From Nocardioides psychrotolerans (GTDB lineage Bacteria; Actinomycetota; Actinomycetes; Propionibacteriales; Nocardioidaceae), in the NCBI RefSeq assembly GCF_900113685.1, contig NZ_FOQG01000025.1, positions 1 through 43,934 of the forward strand: a stretch of DNA of 43,934 nt. Direction: 5' to 3'. The notes beneath the pieces are model-generated. The model made no database searches and was not told the origin of the DNA. It saw only the letters and a list, made by a program, of their open reading frames with translations. Positions 1-7,320 of this stretch are shown here, piece after piece (positions within the stretch are counted from its first letter, which is position 1; every line of letters starts with the position of its first letter). The position numbers were made by a program, and so were the translations under genes.

Positions 1-84
1 TCTTGACAAGCCAGAAACCTAGACAGGGAACGGCGTTCGGCCTTTCAGCCGCGCTCACCGACCCACGGATAAGTCACAAGAGCC

Positions 85-115
85 GCAATGTTGCACCGCT
101 GAGGTGCGACATTGC
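85..115. terminator. 13-bp hairpin downstream of the sulfur operon
   Basis: Arms at 85-97 and 103-115 are complementary over 13 bp with one mismatch and a 5-base loop. The hairpin sits 18 bases past the stop codon of the leftward chelatase gene, so a transcription terminator is the simplest reading. There is no T-run, which is common for actinobacterial terminators. Bases 1-84 hold no gene that I can support. Confidence 0.6.
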
Positions 116-132
116 GCCGACTCGGCGATGGA

Positions 133-876
133 TCAGACGGGCACGAGCTCCACGGCGCCGACGGCGTAGCGCGCCAGGATCGTGCGGGCCACCTCCGGGT
201 GCGCGCCGAGTGGGGCGGAGACCGCCACCGCGCCGGCTTCGACGGCGAGCTCGGCGGCTCGGTCGGCGAGGAAGCCGGGGGAGAGGAAGAGCGAGGCGAC
301 CGCGATGTGGCGGCGACCCTCGGCGCGGAAGGCGCGAACGGCCTCGCCGGTGGCCGGGGGCGCGCTGGAGGCGTAGGCCGCGGTGACCGGCAACTTGTGG
401 TGGGTGCCCCACAGGCGGGCGAGGCGTGCGACGGCCTGGTTGGCCAGCGGGTCGGTCGATCCCGCGGCTGCGAGCACCAGGGCATCGAGCTCACGCACGC
501 GGGAGGTGCGCAGCGCCTCGCGCAGTCGCTCGTCGAGCACCTCCAGGAAACACGCCTCCAGGCCCAGGATCGCGGTGACCCGCACCTGCAGCCCCGGGTG
601 ACGCTCGGTCGCGGACGACACGGCGACGGCCACGTCGGCACCGGTCTGTAGGACGTCGGTCAGGTGCAGTGGCACGACGACGATCTCGTCGTAGCCGGCC
701 TTCACCAGACGGTCGACGACCTTCTGGAAATCCGGCCTGGACCGGTCCAGGTACGCCCTCTCGACGCGCAGGTCGGGCCGCATGGCCTTGACCTCCTGGA
801 CGAGGGCGGTGATGGTCTTGGCCGACCGCGGGTCACGACTTCCGTGAGCCAGAGCCACCAGTGCAGGAGCAGCCAT
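133..876 (-). CDS. Sirohydrochlorin chelatase-like protein (CbiX/SirB family)
   Basis: A 247-aa protein whose N-terminus reads LVALAHGSRDPRS, the metal-site signature of CbiX/SirB chelatases, which insert Fe2+ (or Co2+) into sirohydrochlorin. A later stretch ending in FLSPGFLADR matches the second half of the two-domain fold. The ATG at 876 was chosen because a GGAGG ribosome-binding site lies 8 bases upstream; the reading frame stays open further upstream but that part is low-complexity and Arg-rich. It follows the sulfite reductase and APS reductase genes on the same strand, which fits the final step of siroheme synthesis for the sulfite reductase. Ferrochelatase is favoured over cobaltochelatase by context only. 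Confidence 0.85.
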   Translation of the reverse strand: MAAPALVALAHGSRDPRSAKTITALVQEVKAMRPDLRVERAYLDRSRPDFQKVVDRLVKAGYDEIVVVPLHLTDVLQTGADVAVAVSSATERHPGLQVRVTAILGLEACFLEVLDERLREALRTSRVRELDALVLAAAGSTDPLANQAVARLARLWGTHHKLPVTAAYASSAPPATGEAVRAFRAEGRRHIAVASLFLSPGFLADRAAELAVEAGAVAVSAPLGAHPEVARTILARYAVGAVELVPV

Positions 877-961
877 CAGCGCGGCCTCCTCTCGTGAACG
901 ACAGGTGCATGTGAGCCGACGACGGTGTCGGAATGGGGTGCGACGTGGGATCGGGGAGCGT

Positions 962-1708
962 TCATGAGTGGATCCCGCACTCGGTCTTGGTGGTGCCGGC
1001 CCAGCGCCCGCTGCGGGGGTCCTCACCGGGAGCGACACGACGGGTGCACGGTGCGCAGCCGATCGACGGGTAGCCGTCGTAGACCAGCGGGTTGACCAGG
1101 ACGCCGTTCTCGGCGACGTACTGATCGACCTGCTCGTCGCTCCAGCGCGCCAGCGGCGAGACCTTGACCTTGCCCTTCTTCGCATCCCAGCCGATGACCG
1201 GAGCGATCACGCGGTTGTGGGTCTCCGCGCGCCGCAGGCCGGTGGCCCAGGCGTCGTAGTGGGACAGCGACTCGGCGAGCGGCTGCACCTTGCGCAGCTT
1301 GCAGCACAGGTCGGGGTCGGTCTTGTAGAGGTCCTTGCCGTAGGCAGCGTCCTGCTCGGGGACCGACTGGACCGGGGTGATCGTCAGGAGGTTCACGTCC
1401 AGCGTGGCCCCGACGGCGTCACGGGTGCCGATGGTCTCGACGAAGTGGTAGCCGGTGTCGAGGAAGACCACGTCGACGCCCGGCACGACCTTGGCAGCCA
1501 GGTGCGCGAGCACGGCGTCACCCATCGAGGAGGTGATGGCGAAGCGGTCCCCGAAGGTGGCGGCAGCCCACTCGATGATGTCCTCGGCCGGAGCCAGCTC
1601 GAGCTCGGCGCCCCAGTGGGACACCAGCTCGCGCAGCTCCTCGGGGGAGCGGCCGGCGGTCTCGATCCCGCGGTGGGCGCGCGCGGCTGCCGTGGTCGCG
1701 GTCGTCAT
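962..1708 (-). CDS. cysH: Phosphoadenylyl/adenylyl-sulfate reductase, [4Fe-4S] type
   Basis: A 248-aa thioredoxin-dependent reductase that reduces activated sulfate to sulfite in assimilation. The PP-loop ATPase-like fold begins with the SSMGDAVLAHL and VVFLDTGYHF motifs. The cysteine pairs CCKLRK and CAPCTRR, plus the C-terminal ECGIH with the catalytic Cys, show the iron-sulfur type that uses APS rather than PAPS. The ATG at 1708 overlaps the stop of the small upstream gene in an ATGA, and GGGAGG lies upstream, so translation is coupled. It is the third gene of the sulfur operon; an 85-base gap separates it from the chelatase-like gene. Confidence 0.95.
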   Translation of the reverse strand: MTTATTAAARAHRGIETAGRSPEELRELVSHWGAELELAPAEDIIEWAAATFGDRFAITSSMGDAVLAHLAAKVVPGVDVVFLDTGYHFVETIGTRDAVGATLDVNLLTITPVQSVPEQDAAYGKDLYKTDPDLCCKLRKVQPLAESLSHYDAWATGLRRAETHNRVIAPVIGWDAKKGKVKVSPLARWSDEQVDQYVAENGVLVNPLVYDGYPSIGCAPCTRRVAPGEDPRSGRWAGTTKTECGIHS

Positions 1709-1875
1709 GCCTTGACCTCCCGTCGCAGCATCCCGAGCATCGTCACGGTGAAGGCGCGCTGGCACGACCGGCACTCCCACGCGCCCTTGACCGACGGGTC
1801 CGTCGCCTCGTGGGGCCACAGGTCGTCGTCTGCGCAGTAGGGGCAGTGGAAGGGCACAGCGCGCTCGTTGCTCAT
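1705..1875 (-). CDS. Small zinc-ribbon protein of the sulfate assimilation operon
   Basis: A 56-aa ORF squeezed between the sulfite reductase and cysH genes, overlapping both by ATGA junctions (1872-1875 and 1705-1708). It carries two CxxC knuckles, CPYC near residue 11 and CRSC near residue 34, so it probably folds as a zinc ribbon. I recall a similarly placed small gene in Streptomyces sulfate assimilation operons. Its biochemical role is not known to me; a structural or redox helper for the two iron-sulfur reductases is only a guess. The double overlap strongly supports that it is translated. Confidence 0.85.
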   Translation of the reverse strand: MSNERAVPFHCPYCADDDLWPHEATDPSVKGAWECRSCQRAFTVTMLGMLRREVKA

Positions 1876-3587
1876 GCCTGGCTCAACACCTTGTCGCCCC
1901 GCAGCAATTCCTCGTCGGCGCGGGCGACCCAGGTCGCGAAGCGCTCGCCCTCGGTGCGCTCGGTGAGGTAGTTGGTGACGACGGTGGTGACGTAGTCGTC
2001 CAGCCCGGCGCTGGTGACCTTGTGGGCGCGCAGCTTGCGGCCGAAGTTGGCGTCGAGGCCGGTCGCTCCACCGAGGTGCACCTGGAAGCCCTCGACCTGC
2101 TCGCCGTCCTGCATGACCAGCTGACCCTTGAGGCCGATGTCGGCGAGCTGGGTGCGGGCACAGGCGTTGGGGCAGCCGTTGACGTTGATCGTGATGGGGG
2201 TGTCGAGGTCGGGGAAGCGCTTCTCGAGCTCACCGACCAGCGCGCGGGCGCGCTCCTTGGTGTCGACGATCGCCAGCTTGCAGAACTCGATGCCGGTGCA
2301 GGCCATCGTGTTGCGGCGCCACTGCGACGGGCGGGCCGACAGGCCGATCTCGTCCAGCCGGGCCACGAGCGGCTCGACCTTGTCCTGGTCCACGCCGATC
2401 AGCACGATCTTCTGGTAAGGCGTCAGGCGGGCGCCCGCGACGCCGTACTCCTCGATCAGGTCGGCGAGCTGGACCAGCAGGGTGCCGGAGACGCGGCCCG
2501 CGGTCGGGGCGATGCCGATGTAGGACTTGCCGTCCTTCTGGGGGTGCACGCCGATGTGGTCGCGGTGACCGACGGGGGAGGGCGGTGAGTCGCAGGAGAC
2601 GAGCTCGCGCCCGAGGTACTCCTTCTCCACGACCTCGCGGAACTTCTCGACGCCCCAGTCGGAGACGAGGAACTTCAGGCGCGCCCGCGAGCGCAGCCGA
2701 CGGTAGCCGTAGTCGCGGAACACCGAGGCCACGGCAGCCCAGACGTCGGCGACCTCGTCCAGCGGGATCCAGACTCCCATCTTGGCCGCGAGCATCGGGT
2801 TCGTCGACAGACCGCCGCCGACCCAGCAGTCGAAGCCGGGGCCGTGCTCGGGGTGCACGGTGCCGACGAAGGAGACGTCGTTGACCTCGGGGGCGACGTC
2901 GTGCGCGGGGTGACCCGTGACCGCGGTCTTGAACTTGCGCGGCAAGTTGGAGAAGGCCGGGTCGCCGATGTAGCGCTCGAAGATCTCCTCGAGCGCCGGG
3001 GTGCCGTCGATGATCTCATCCTCGGCCACGCCGGCAACGGGGGAGCCGAGGAAGGGGCGCGGTGAGTCGCCGCACGCTTCGACGCTGCTCAGCCCGGCGG
3101 CGTCGAGGCGGTCCCAGATCTCCGGGACGTCCTCGACGCGGATCCAGTGGTACTGGATGTTCTCGCGGTCGGTGACGTCGGCGGTGTCACGGGCGAAGTC
3201 GACACCGATCCGACCCAGGGTGCGCACGGCGTCGGCGGAGAGGAGCCGACCGTCGGAGCGGACGCGGAGCATGAAGAAATCGTCGTCGAGCTCCTCCTCC
3301 GCGAGCATCGCGGTCTTGCCACCGTCGAAGCCCGGGGCGCGCTGGGTGTAGAGGCCCATCCAGCGGAAACGCCCGCGCAGGTCGGCGGGGTCGATCGAGG
3401 CGAAGCCGCGCTTGGAGTAGATGTTGATGATGCGCGCCCGGACGTTGAGCGGGTCGTCGTCCTTCTTGGACTGCTCGTTCTTGTTCAGCGGCTCGCTGTA
3501 GCCGAGCGACCACTGACCCTCCGCGCGCTTAGGGCGCGGGATCTCGGTGTTGGCCGGGGGCTGGGACGGGAATCGCAGATCGGGCAT
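1872..3587 (-). CDS. sir: Assimilatory ferredoxin-sulfite reductase (siroheme/[4Fe-4S])
   Basis: A protein of about 571 aa that reduces sulfite to sulfide with six electrons from ferredoxin, in the cytoplasm. It aligns well with the mycobacterial NirA/SirA type: DLRGRFRWMGLYTQR near the N-terminus, ARDTADVTDRENIQYHW, VGGGLSTNPMLA, the paired siroheme/[4Fe-4S] motifs ACTGIEFCK and NGCPNACAR, and the linking EGFQVHLGG. The Tyr in GLYTQR and the Cys in EACGD are placed like the residues that form the Tyr-Cys crosslink in M. tuberculosis NirA. The start is uncertain: ATG 3587 is preferred, but a TTG at 3638 is in frame and no strong ribosome-binding site marks either. It is the first gene of the operon and is preceded by a leader ORF. 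Confidence 0.95.
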   Translation of the reverse strand: MPDLRFPSQPPANTEIPRPKRAEGQWSLGYSEPLNKNEQSKKDDDPLNVRARIINIYSKRGFASIDPADLRGRFRWMGLYTQRAPGFDGGKTAMLAEEELDDDFFMLRVRSDGRLLSADAVRTLGRIGVDFARDTADVTDRENIQYHWIRVEDVPEIWDRLDAAGLSSVEACGDSPRPFLGSPVAGVAEDEIIDGTPALEEIFERYIGDPAFSNLPRKFKTAVTGHPAHDVAPEVNDVSFVGTVHPEHGPGFDCWVGGGLSTNPMLAAKMGVWIPLDEVADVWAAVASVFRDYGYRRLRSRARLKFLVSDWGVEKFREVVEKEYLGRELVSCDSPPSPVGHRDHIGVHPQKDGKSYIGIAPTAGRVSGTLLVQLADLIEEYGVAGARLTPYQKIVLIGVDQDKVEPLVARLDEIGLSARPSQWRRNTMACTGIEFCKLAIVDTKERARALVGELEKRFPDLDTPITINVNGCPNACARTQLADIGLKGQLVMQDGEQVEGFQVHLGGATGLDANFGRKLRAHKVTSAGLDDYVTTVVTNYLTERTEGERFATWVARADEELLRGDKVLSQA

Positions 3588-3659
3588 GAGGGGGACGTGT
3601 CCTTCGCTGGGGGCTTCGCGCGGTGTGCGGCGCGGCAAGCTGGTCGGGGGCGACGTGGT

Positions 3660-3764
3660 TCAGCGAGGCCAACACATCGCGCTGCGCGTACGCCCGAAGT
3701 CCACGTGGCGACGTACCACGAGGTAGGCGTGCGTCTCGGCGCTGATCATGTCAAGGAGTCTCAC
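3660..3764 (-). CDS. Leader peptide upstream of sulfite reductase (cysteine attenuator type)
   Basis: A 34-codon ORF (GTG at 3764; ATG at 3749 would give 29 aa) ending 72 bases before the sulfite reductase ATG. Its C-terminal half reads RRHVDFGRTRSAMCWPR. This closely resembles the short actinobacterial leader peptides with an R-x-HVDL core and a terminal Cys that are often found just upstream of sulfur-metabolism genes. The single Cys codon lies four codons from the stop. By analogy, slow translation at Cys when the amino acid is scarce would alter folding or ribosome access downstream. The peptide reading is seen in the sequence; the regulatory role is inferred. Confidence 0.7.
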   Translation of the reverse strand: MRLLDMISAETHAYLVVRRHVDFGRTRSAMCWPR

Positions 3765-3944
3765 GGTTCGGACGCCGCTCTCACAACCTCAAATCCCATG
3801 ATGTGGACCCTGCATCCAAGATGCGAGACGTCGATTCCTGGAATCCCGCCTGGCCCCCGCGGTGGTGCGGCGTAGGTCACACCCGGGCTCGCCCACTGGT
3901 CCAGTGCGCGGCACCGCTCGTGGAGGGGGTCGGACGCTCGCCAG

Positions 3945-3950
3945 TAGGCT
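3945..3950 (+). promoter_or_regulatory. -10 box of glyA (leaderless)
   Basis: TAGGCT ends 7 bases before the glyA ATG at 3958. The spacing puts the transcript start at or next to the start codon, and no Shine-Dalgarno sequence is present, as expected for a leaderless mRNA. Confidence 0.6.
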
Positions 3951-3957
3951 CTGGCCC

Positions 3958-5400
3958 ATGGCCGACCTCACCTCCCTCACCAGCAGCGCCTACTCCCAAG
4001 CCCTCGAGGTCATCGCCTCGGTGGAGCCCCGCATCGCCGAGGCGACGCGCAAGGAGCTGGCCGACCAGCGCAGCTCGCTCAAGCTGATCGCGAGCGAGAA
4101 CTACGCCTCGCCCGCAGTCCTGCTGACGATGGGCACCTGGTTCAGCGACAAGTACGCCGAGGGCACGGTCGGCCACCGCTTCTACGCCGGCTGCCAGAAC
4201 GTCGACACCGTCGAGACGATCGCCGCCGAGCACGCCCGTGAGCTGTTCGGGGCGGAGTACGCCTACGTCCAGCCCCACTCGGGCATCGACGCCAACCTGG
4301 TCGCCTTTTGGTCCATCCTCGCGCACCGCGTGGAGTCGCCGGCCCTTGAGAAGCTCGGCGCCAGAGGAGTCAACGAGCTGACCGACGTCGACTGGGAGAC
4401 GCTGCGCCACGAGCTCGGCAACCAGCGCCTGCTCGGCATGAGCCTCGACGCGGGCGGTCACCTGACCCACGGCTTCCGTCCCAACATCAGCGGCAAGATG
4501 TTCCACCAGCAGCAGTACGGCACCGACCCGGTCACCGGGCTGCTCGACTACGACGTGGTCGCCGCCAAGGCGCGCGAGTTCAAGCCGCTGATCCTGGTCG
4601 CCGGCTACTCCGCCTACCCGCGCCGGGTCGACTTCGCCAAGATGCGCGAGATCGCCGACGAGGTCGGTGCCACGCTCATGGTCGACATGGCCCACTTCGC
4701 GGGCCTGGTGGCCGGCAAGGTCTTCACCGGCGACGAAGACCCTGTCCCGCACGCCCACGTCGTCACCTCCACCACGCACAAGAGCCTGCGTGGCCCGCGC
4801 GGCGGCATCGTGCTGGCGACCGAGGAGTACGCCCCGTCGGTCGACCGCGGGTGCCCGATGGTCCTCGGAGGCCCGCTCTCGCACGTGATGGCGGCCAAGG
4901 CCGTGGCGTTCGCCGAGGCCCGCCAGGACTCCTTCAAGACTTACGCCCAGCAGGTTGCCGACAACGCCAAGTCCCTTGCCGAGGGCTTCATGAAGCGCGG
5001 CGCCAAGCTCGTCACCGACGGCACCGACAACCACATCGTGCTTGTCGACGTCTCCGGCTTCGGCCTCACCGGTCGCCAGGCCGAGTCGGCCCTGCTCGAC
5101 GCCGGGATCGTCACCAACCGCAACTCCGTGCCGGCCGACCCCAACGGCGCCTGGTACACCTCCGGCGTCCGTCTCGGCACCCCCGCGCTCACCACGCGCG
5201 GCTTCGGTCACGACGAGTTCGACAACGTCGCCGAGCTGATCGTGCACGTCCTGCAGAACGCCGAAGCCGGCACCACCAAGGCAGGTGGCCCGTCCAAGGC
5301 GTCCTACCTGCTGCCCGACGGCCTGGCCGACAAGGTCAAGGCCGCGTCCGCCGAGATGCTCGACAAGCACCCGCTCTACCCGGGTCTCGAGCTGACCTGA
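3958..5400 (+). CDS. glyA: Serine hydroxymethyltransferase
   Basis: A 480-aa PLP enzyme that interconverts serine and glycine while charging tetrahydrofolate with a one-carbon unit. Visible family motifs are SLKLIASENYAS, AEGTVGHRFYAG, YVQPHSGIDAN, VDMAHFAGLVA and the PLP-lysine segment TTHKSLRGPRGG. It is longer than the usual 420-430 aa because of an insertion of roughly 50 residues after AFWSILAHR, a feature shared by a long actinobacterial SHMT branch. The ATG at 3958 is set by the -10 box 7 bases upstream and by the start of similarity. It stands alone, divergent from the sulfur operon; both serve the serine/glycine/cysteine network. Confidence 0.95.
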   Translation: MADLTSLTSSAYSQALEVIASVEPRIAEATRKELADQRSSLKLIASENYASPAVLLTMGTWFSDKYAEGTVGHRFYAGCQNVDTVETIAAEHARELFGAEYAYVQPHSGIDANLVAFWSILAHRVESPALEKLGARGVNELTDVDWETLRHELGNQRLLGMSLDAGGHLTHGFRPNISGKMFHQQQYGTDPVTGLLDYDVVAAKAREFKPLILVAGYSAYPRRVDFAKMREIADEVGATLMVDMAHFAGLVAGKVFTGDEDPVPHAHVVTSTTHKSLRGPRGGIVLATEEYAPSVDRGCPMVLGGPLSHVMAAKAVAFAEARQDSFKTYAQQVADNAKSLAEGFMKRGAKLVTDGTDNHIVLVDVSGFGLTGRQAESALLDAGIVTNRNSVPADPNGAWYTSGVRLGTPALTTRGFGHDEFDNVAELIVHVLQNAEAGTTKAGGPSKASYLLPDGLADKVKAASAEMLDKHPLYPGLELT

Positions 5401-5409
5401 GCCCGGACG

Positions 5410-6534
5410 TCAGGGTTGCGTCGCGTCCAGCAGGTCGAGGCTGAGCCGGACCAGCGCGGCGCGACGCTCCAGCTGCGCGGGTGGCATCGTCTCGCGACCC
5501 GGCAGGGCCGAGACCCCGGCGAAGAGGAAGAGGTGCAGCGCGTGCGCGCGCCGCACCACGGCCTCGTCGACGACCCTGCCCTCGTCGCCCAGGCCGAGGG
5601 TGTACGCCGTCACGCAGGCTGCGTCGGCTGCCTCGAGGTCGTCGGGGCCGCCGCCGAGCTGGGTCTCGCCTGCCATGAGCTGACCGAGGTCGAAGGCGAC
5701 GGGCTGGGTCATGAAGAACCCGAAGTCGATGAGCACGAAGTCGTCGTGCCCCGCCCCTGGCAGCAGGTTGTTGGGGCTCGCGTCGCCGTGCGCGCTGGCC
5801 CGCGGCAGGGCGTCGAGCTCCGAGACCAGCTCGTCGAGGCGCCCGGCCCCGGCCCGCATCCGCTCCCGCAGCTTCACGCCGAAGGCCTCCATCACCCCCG
5901 GCACGCGCCAGGCATCGTCGCCCAGCACCGGCGGCACGACCTCGAAGCGCAGCCGCCCCTCGAGGTAGACCCGAGGGGACCAGTCGAAGTGCCCGACTCC
6001 AGCCCGCGAGGCGACGGACGGACTGCCTGCCAGTCGGCCCAGCAGATAGGCGGCCCGCTCGTAGCGCTGCGCGGTCCAGTCGACCGGCGGGTGCGCGACC
6101 TCCGGGAGCCAGACCGCTGCGGAGTCGTGCGCGAGGTCGAACACGCCGAGGGCGCGCGGCATCGCGAGGCCGTCCGGGAGGTGCTCGTGCAGGTTCGAGC
6201 GGTAGACGAGCGGCTCGATCCGCCACGGGACGCCGGCGGCCGCCAACTCCTGGACCTCCTCGGGCACGTGGGCGAAGTAGGGGGAGTGTCGCCACGACTG
6301 CACGTGCTTGACGAAGATCCGCCACGGCCTGACGCCGTCCGGAGTGCGCGCCGTCCCCGACACCCAGTGTCGCGAGACGGTCGTGATCGACGCGACGTCG
6401 TAGGCGACCGGCTCGACATGCACGTCCAGGAGGTCCACCGAAGGGTGGCCGAGGAGGTCGGCGACCATCGCGGCGAGGACCGTGTCCTCCACGCTCGCGG
6501 GCCCGAGCACAGTGGTGGACCCGGGCGTCGACAT
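5410..6534 (-). CDS. APH-fold (aminoglycoside phosphotransferase-like) kinase of unknown substrate
   Basis: A protein of about 374 aa with the catalytic loop HGDASPNNLL and the metal-binding IDFGFF, the signatures of the APH/choline-kinase fold. The N-terminal half (PWRIFVKHVQSWRHSPYF) supplies the lysine-bearing strand of the small lobe. Substrate cannot be read from sequence; many such actinobacterial proteins are annotated as phosphotransferases without known resistance function. An in-frame ATG at 6618 would add 28 residues, but that segment covers an intergenic inverted repeat, so 6534 is preferred. It lies downstream of, and may be read through from, the two-component genes. Confidence 0.8.
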   Translation of the reverse strand: MSTPGSTTVLGPASVEDTVLAAMVADLLGHPSVDLLDVHVEPVAYDVASITTVSRHWVSGTARTPDGVRPWRIFVKHVQSWRHSPYFAHVPEEVQELAAAGVPWRIEPLVYRSNLHEHLPDGLAMPRALGVFDLAHDSAAVWLPEVAHPPVDWTAQRYERAAYLLGRLAGSPSVASRAGVGHFDWSPRVYLEGRLRFEVVPPVLGDDAWRVPGVMEAFGVKLRERMRAGAGRLDELVSELDALPRASAHGDASPNNLLPGAGHDDFVLIDFGFFMTQPVAFDLGQLMAGETQLGGGPDDLEAADAACVTAYTLGLGDEGRVVDEAVVRRAHALHLFLFAGVSALPGRETMPPAQLERRAALVRLSLDLLDATQP

Positions 6535-6574
6535 CCCACGATGGTGGAGGTGTTCGATCGCGATCGTCAAGGAG

Positions 6575-6639
6575 ACGTCGAGTGACGCCGTTGGCAGGTC
6601 CTGGACCCGTCTGGACATGCTCTACGCGTCACTCGACGC
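6575..6639. terminator. 13-bp inverted repeat after the response-regulator gene
   Basis: Arms at about 6575-6588 and 6626-6639 (core GCGTCACTCGACG) are complementary over 13 bp with a loop of about 37 bases. The repeat lies 4 bases past the stop of the response-regulator gene and before the kinase gene. Terminator or partial read-through element is the likely role. Confidence 0.4.
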
Positions 6640-6642
6640 CAC

Positions 6643-7320
6643 CTAGACCCAGCGGTACTCCATCTCCGGCCGCCCCGAGGACCCGTAGCGCGGTCGCCGC
6701 TCGGCCGAGCCGGTGTCGGCGAGGTTCTCGAGGTAGCGCCGCACGGTGACGCGTGAGGCCCCGACGACGCCGGCGACCTCGCTGGCCGACAGTGCGGCCG
6801 CGGAGTCACGGAGGGCGGTCGTCACCTGGCGCATCGTCTCGGGGCTCATCCCCTTGGGCAGGGCGCCCCCGGCGACGGGCCGCAGCGAGCCGAACATCCG
6901 GTCGACCTCGTCCTGGACCACCTCGGTGTCGGCGGAGGCGAGGTGGGCGCGGTAGGCGGCGTACTGCTCGAGCTTGGACTTGAACGTCGCGAACGTGAAG
7001 GGCTTGAGGAGGTAGAGCACGACGCCCTGCGCGACCGCGTGCCGCACGACGTCGGTGTCGCGCGCCGACGTCACCGCGATGACGTCGCACAGGTGACCGG
7101 CCGCACGGAGCCGCTGTAGCAGGCCCAGGCCGTGCCCGTCGGGCAGGTGCATGTCGAGCAGGACCAGGTCGACCGTGCGGTCGGCGGACAGGAAGCGCGC
7201 TGCCTCACCGGCCGATCGCGCGGTGCCGGCGACCTCGAAGCCGTCGATCCGGCCCACGTAGACCGCGTGCGCCTCCGCGGCCAGCGCCTCGTCCTCGACG
7301 ATCAGCACCCGGGTCGTCAC
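6643..7320 (-). CDS. Response regulator, CitB/DcuR/DctR type
   Basis: A 225-aa regulator. The receiver domain occupies residues 1-120, with acidic pocket E9-D10-E11, phospho-acceptor D56 in LLDMHLP, and K106 in LLKPF. The C-terminal third (LSASEVAGVVGASRVTVRRYLENL) is a helix-turn-helix of the kind found in CitB/DpiA/DctR regulators of C4-dicarboxylates and citrate. Its ATG overlaps the stop of the sensor kinase gene by 4 bases, so the pair is translationally coupled. With dctA next to the kinase on the other side, it probably activates dctA and may bind the inverted repeats at 9053-9087. Confidence 0.9.
   Translation of the reverse strand: MTTRVLIVEDEALAAEAHAVYVGRIDGFEVAGTARSAGEAARFLSADRTVDLVLLDMHLPDGHGLGLLQRLRAAGHLCDVIAVTSARDTDVVRHAVAQGVVLYLLKPFTFATFKSKLEQYAAYRAHLASADTEVVQDEVDRMFGSLRPVAGGALPKGMSPETMRQVTTALRDSAAALSASEVAGVVGASRVTVRRYLENLADTGSAERRPRYGSSGRPEMEYRWV

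Noticed and set aside
3..25. TTGACA and TAGACA at the left edge as a promoter
   Set aside because: The two boxes are only 11 bases apart and no gene follows on the plus strand.
3877..5370. Long open frame antisense to glyA
   Set aside because: Mirror frame of a high-GC gene, with composition typical of antisense frames.
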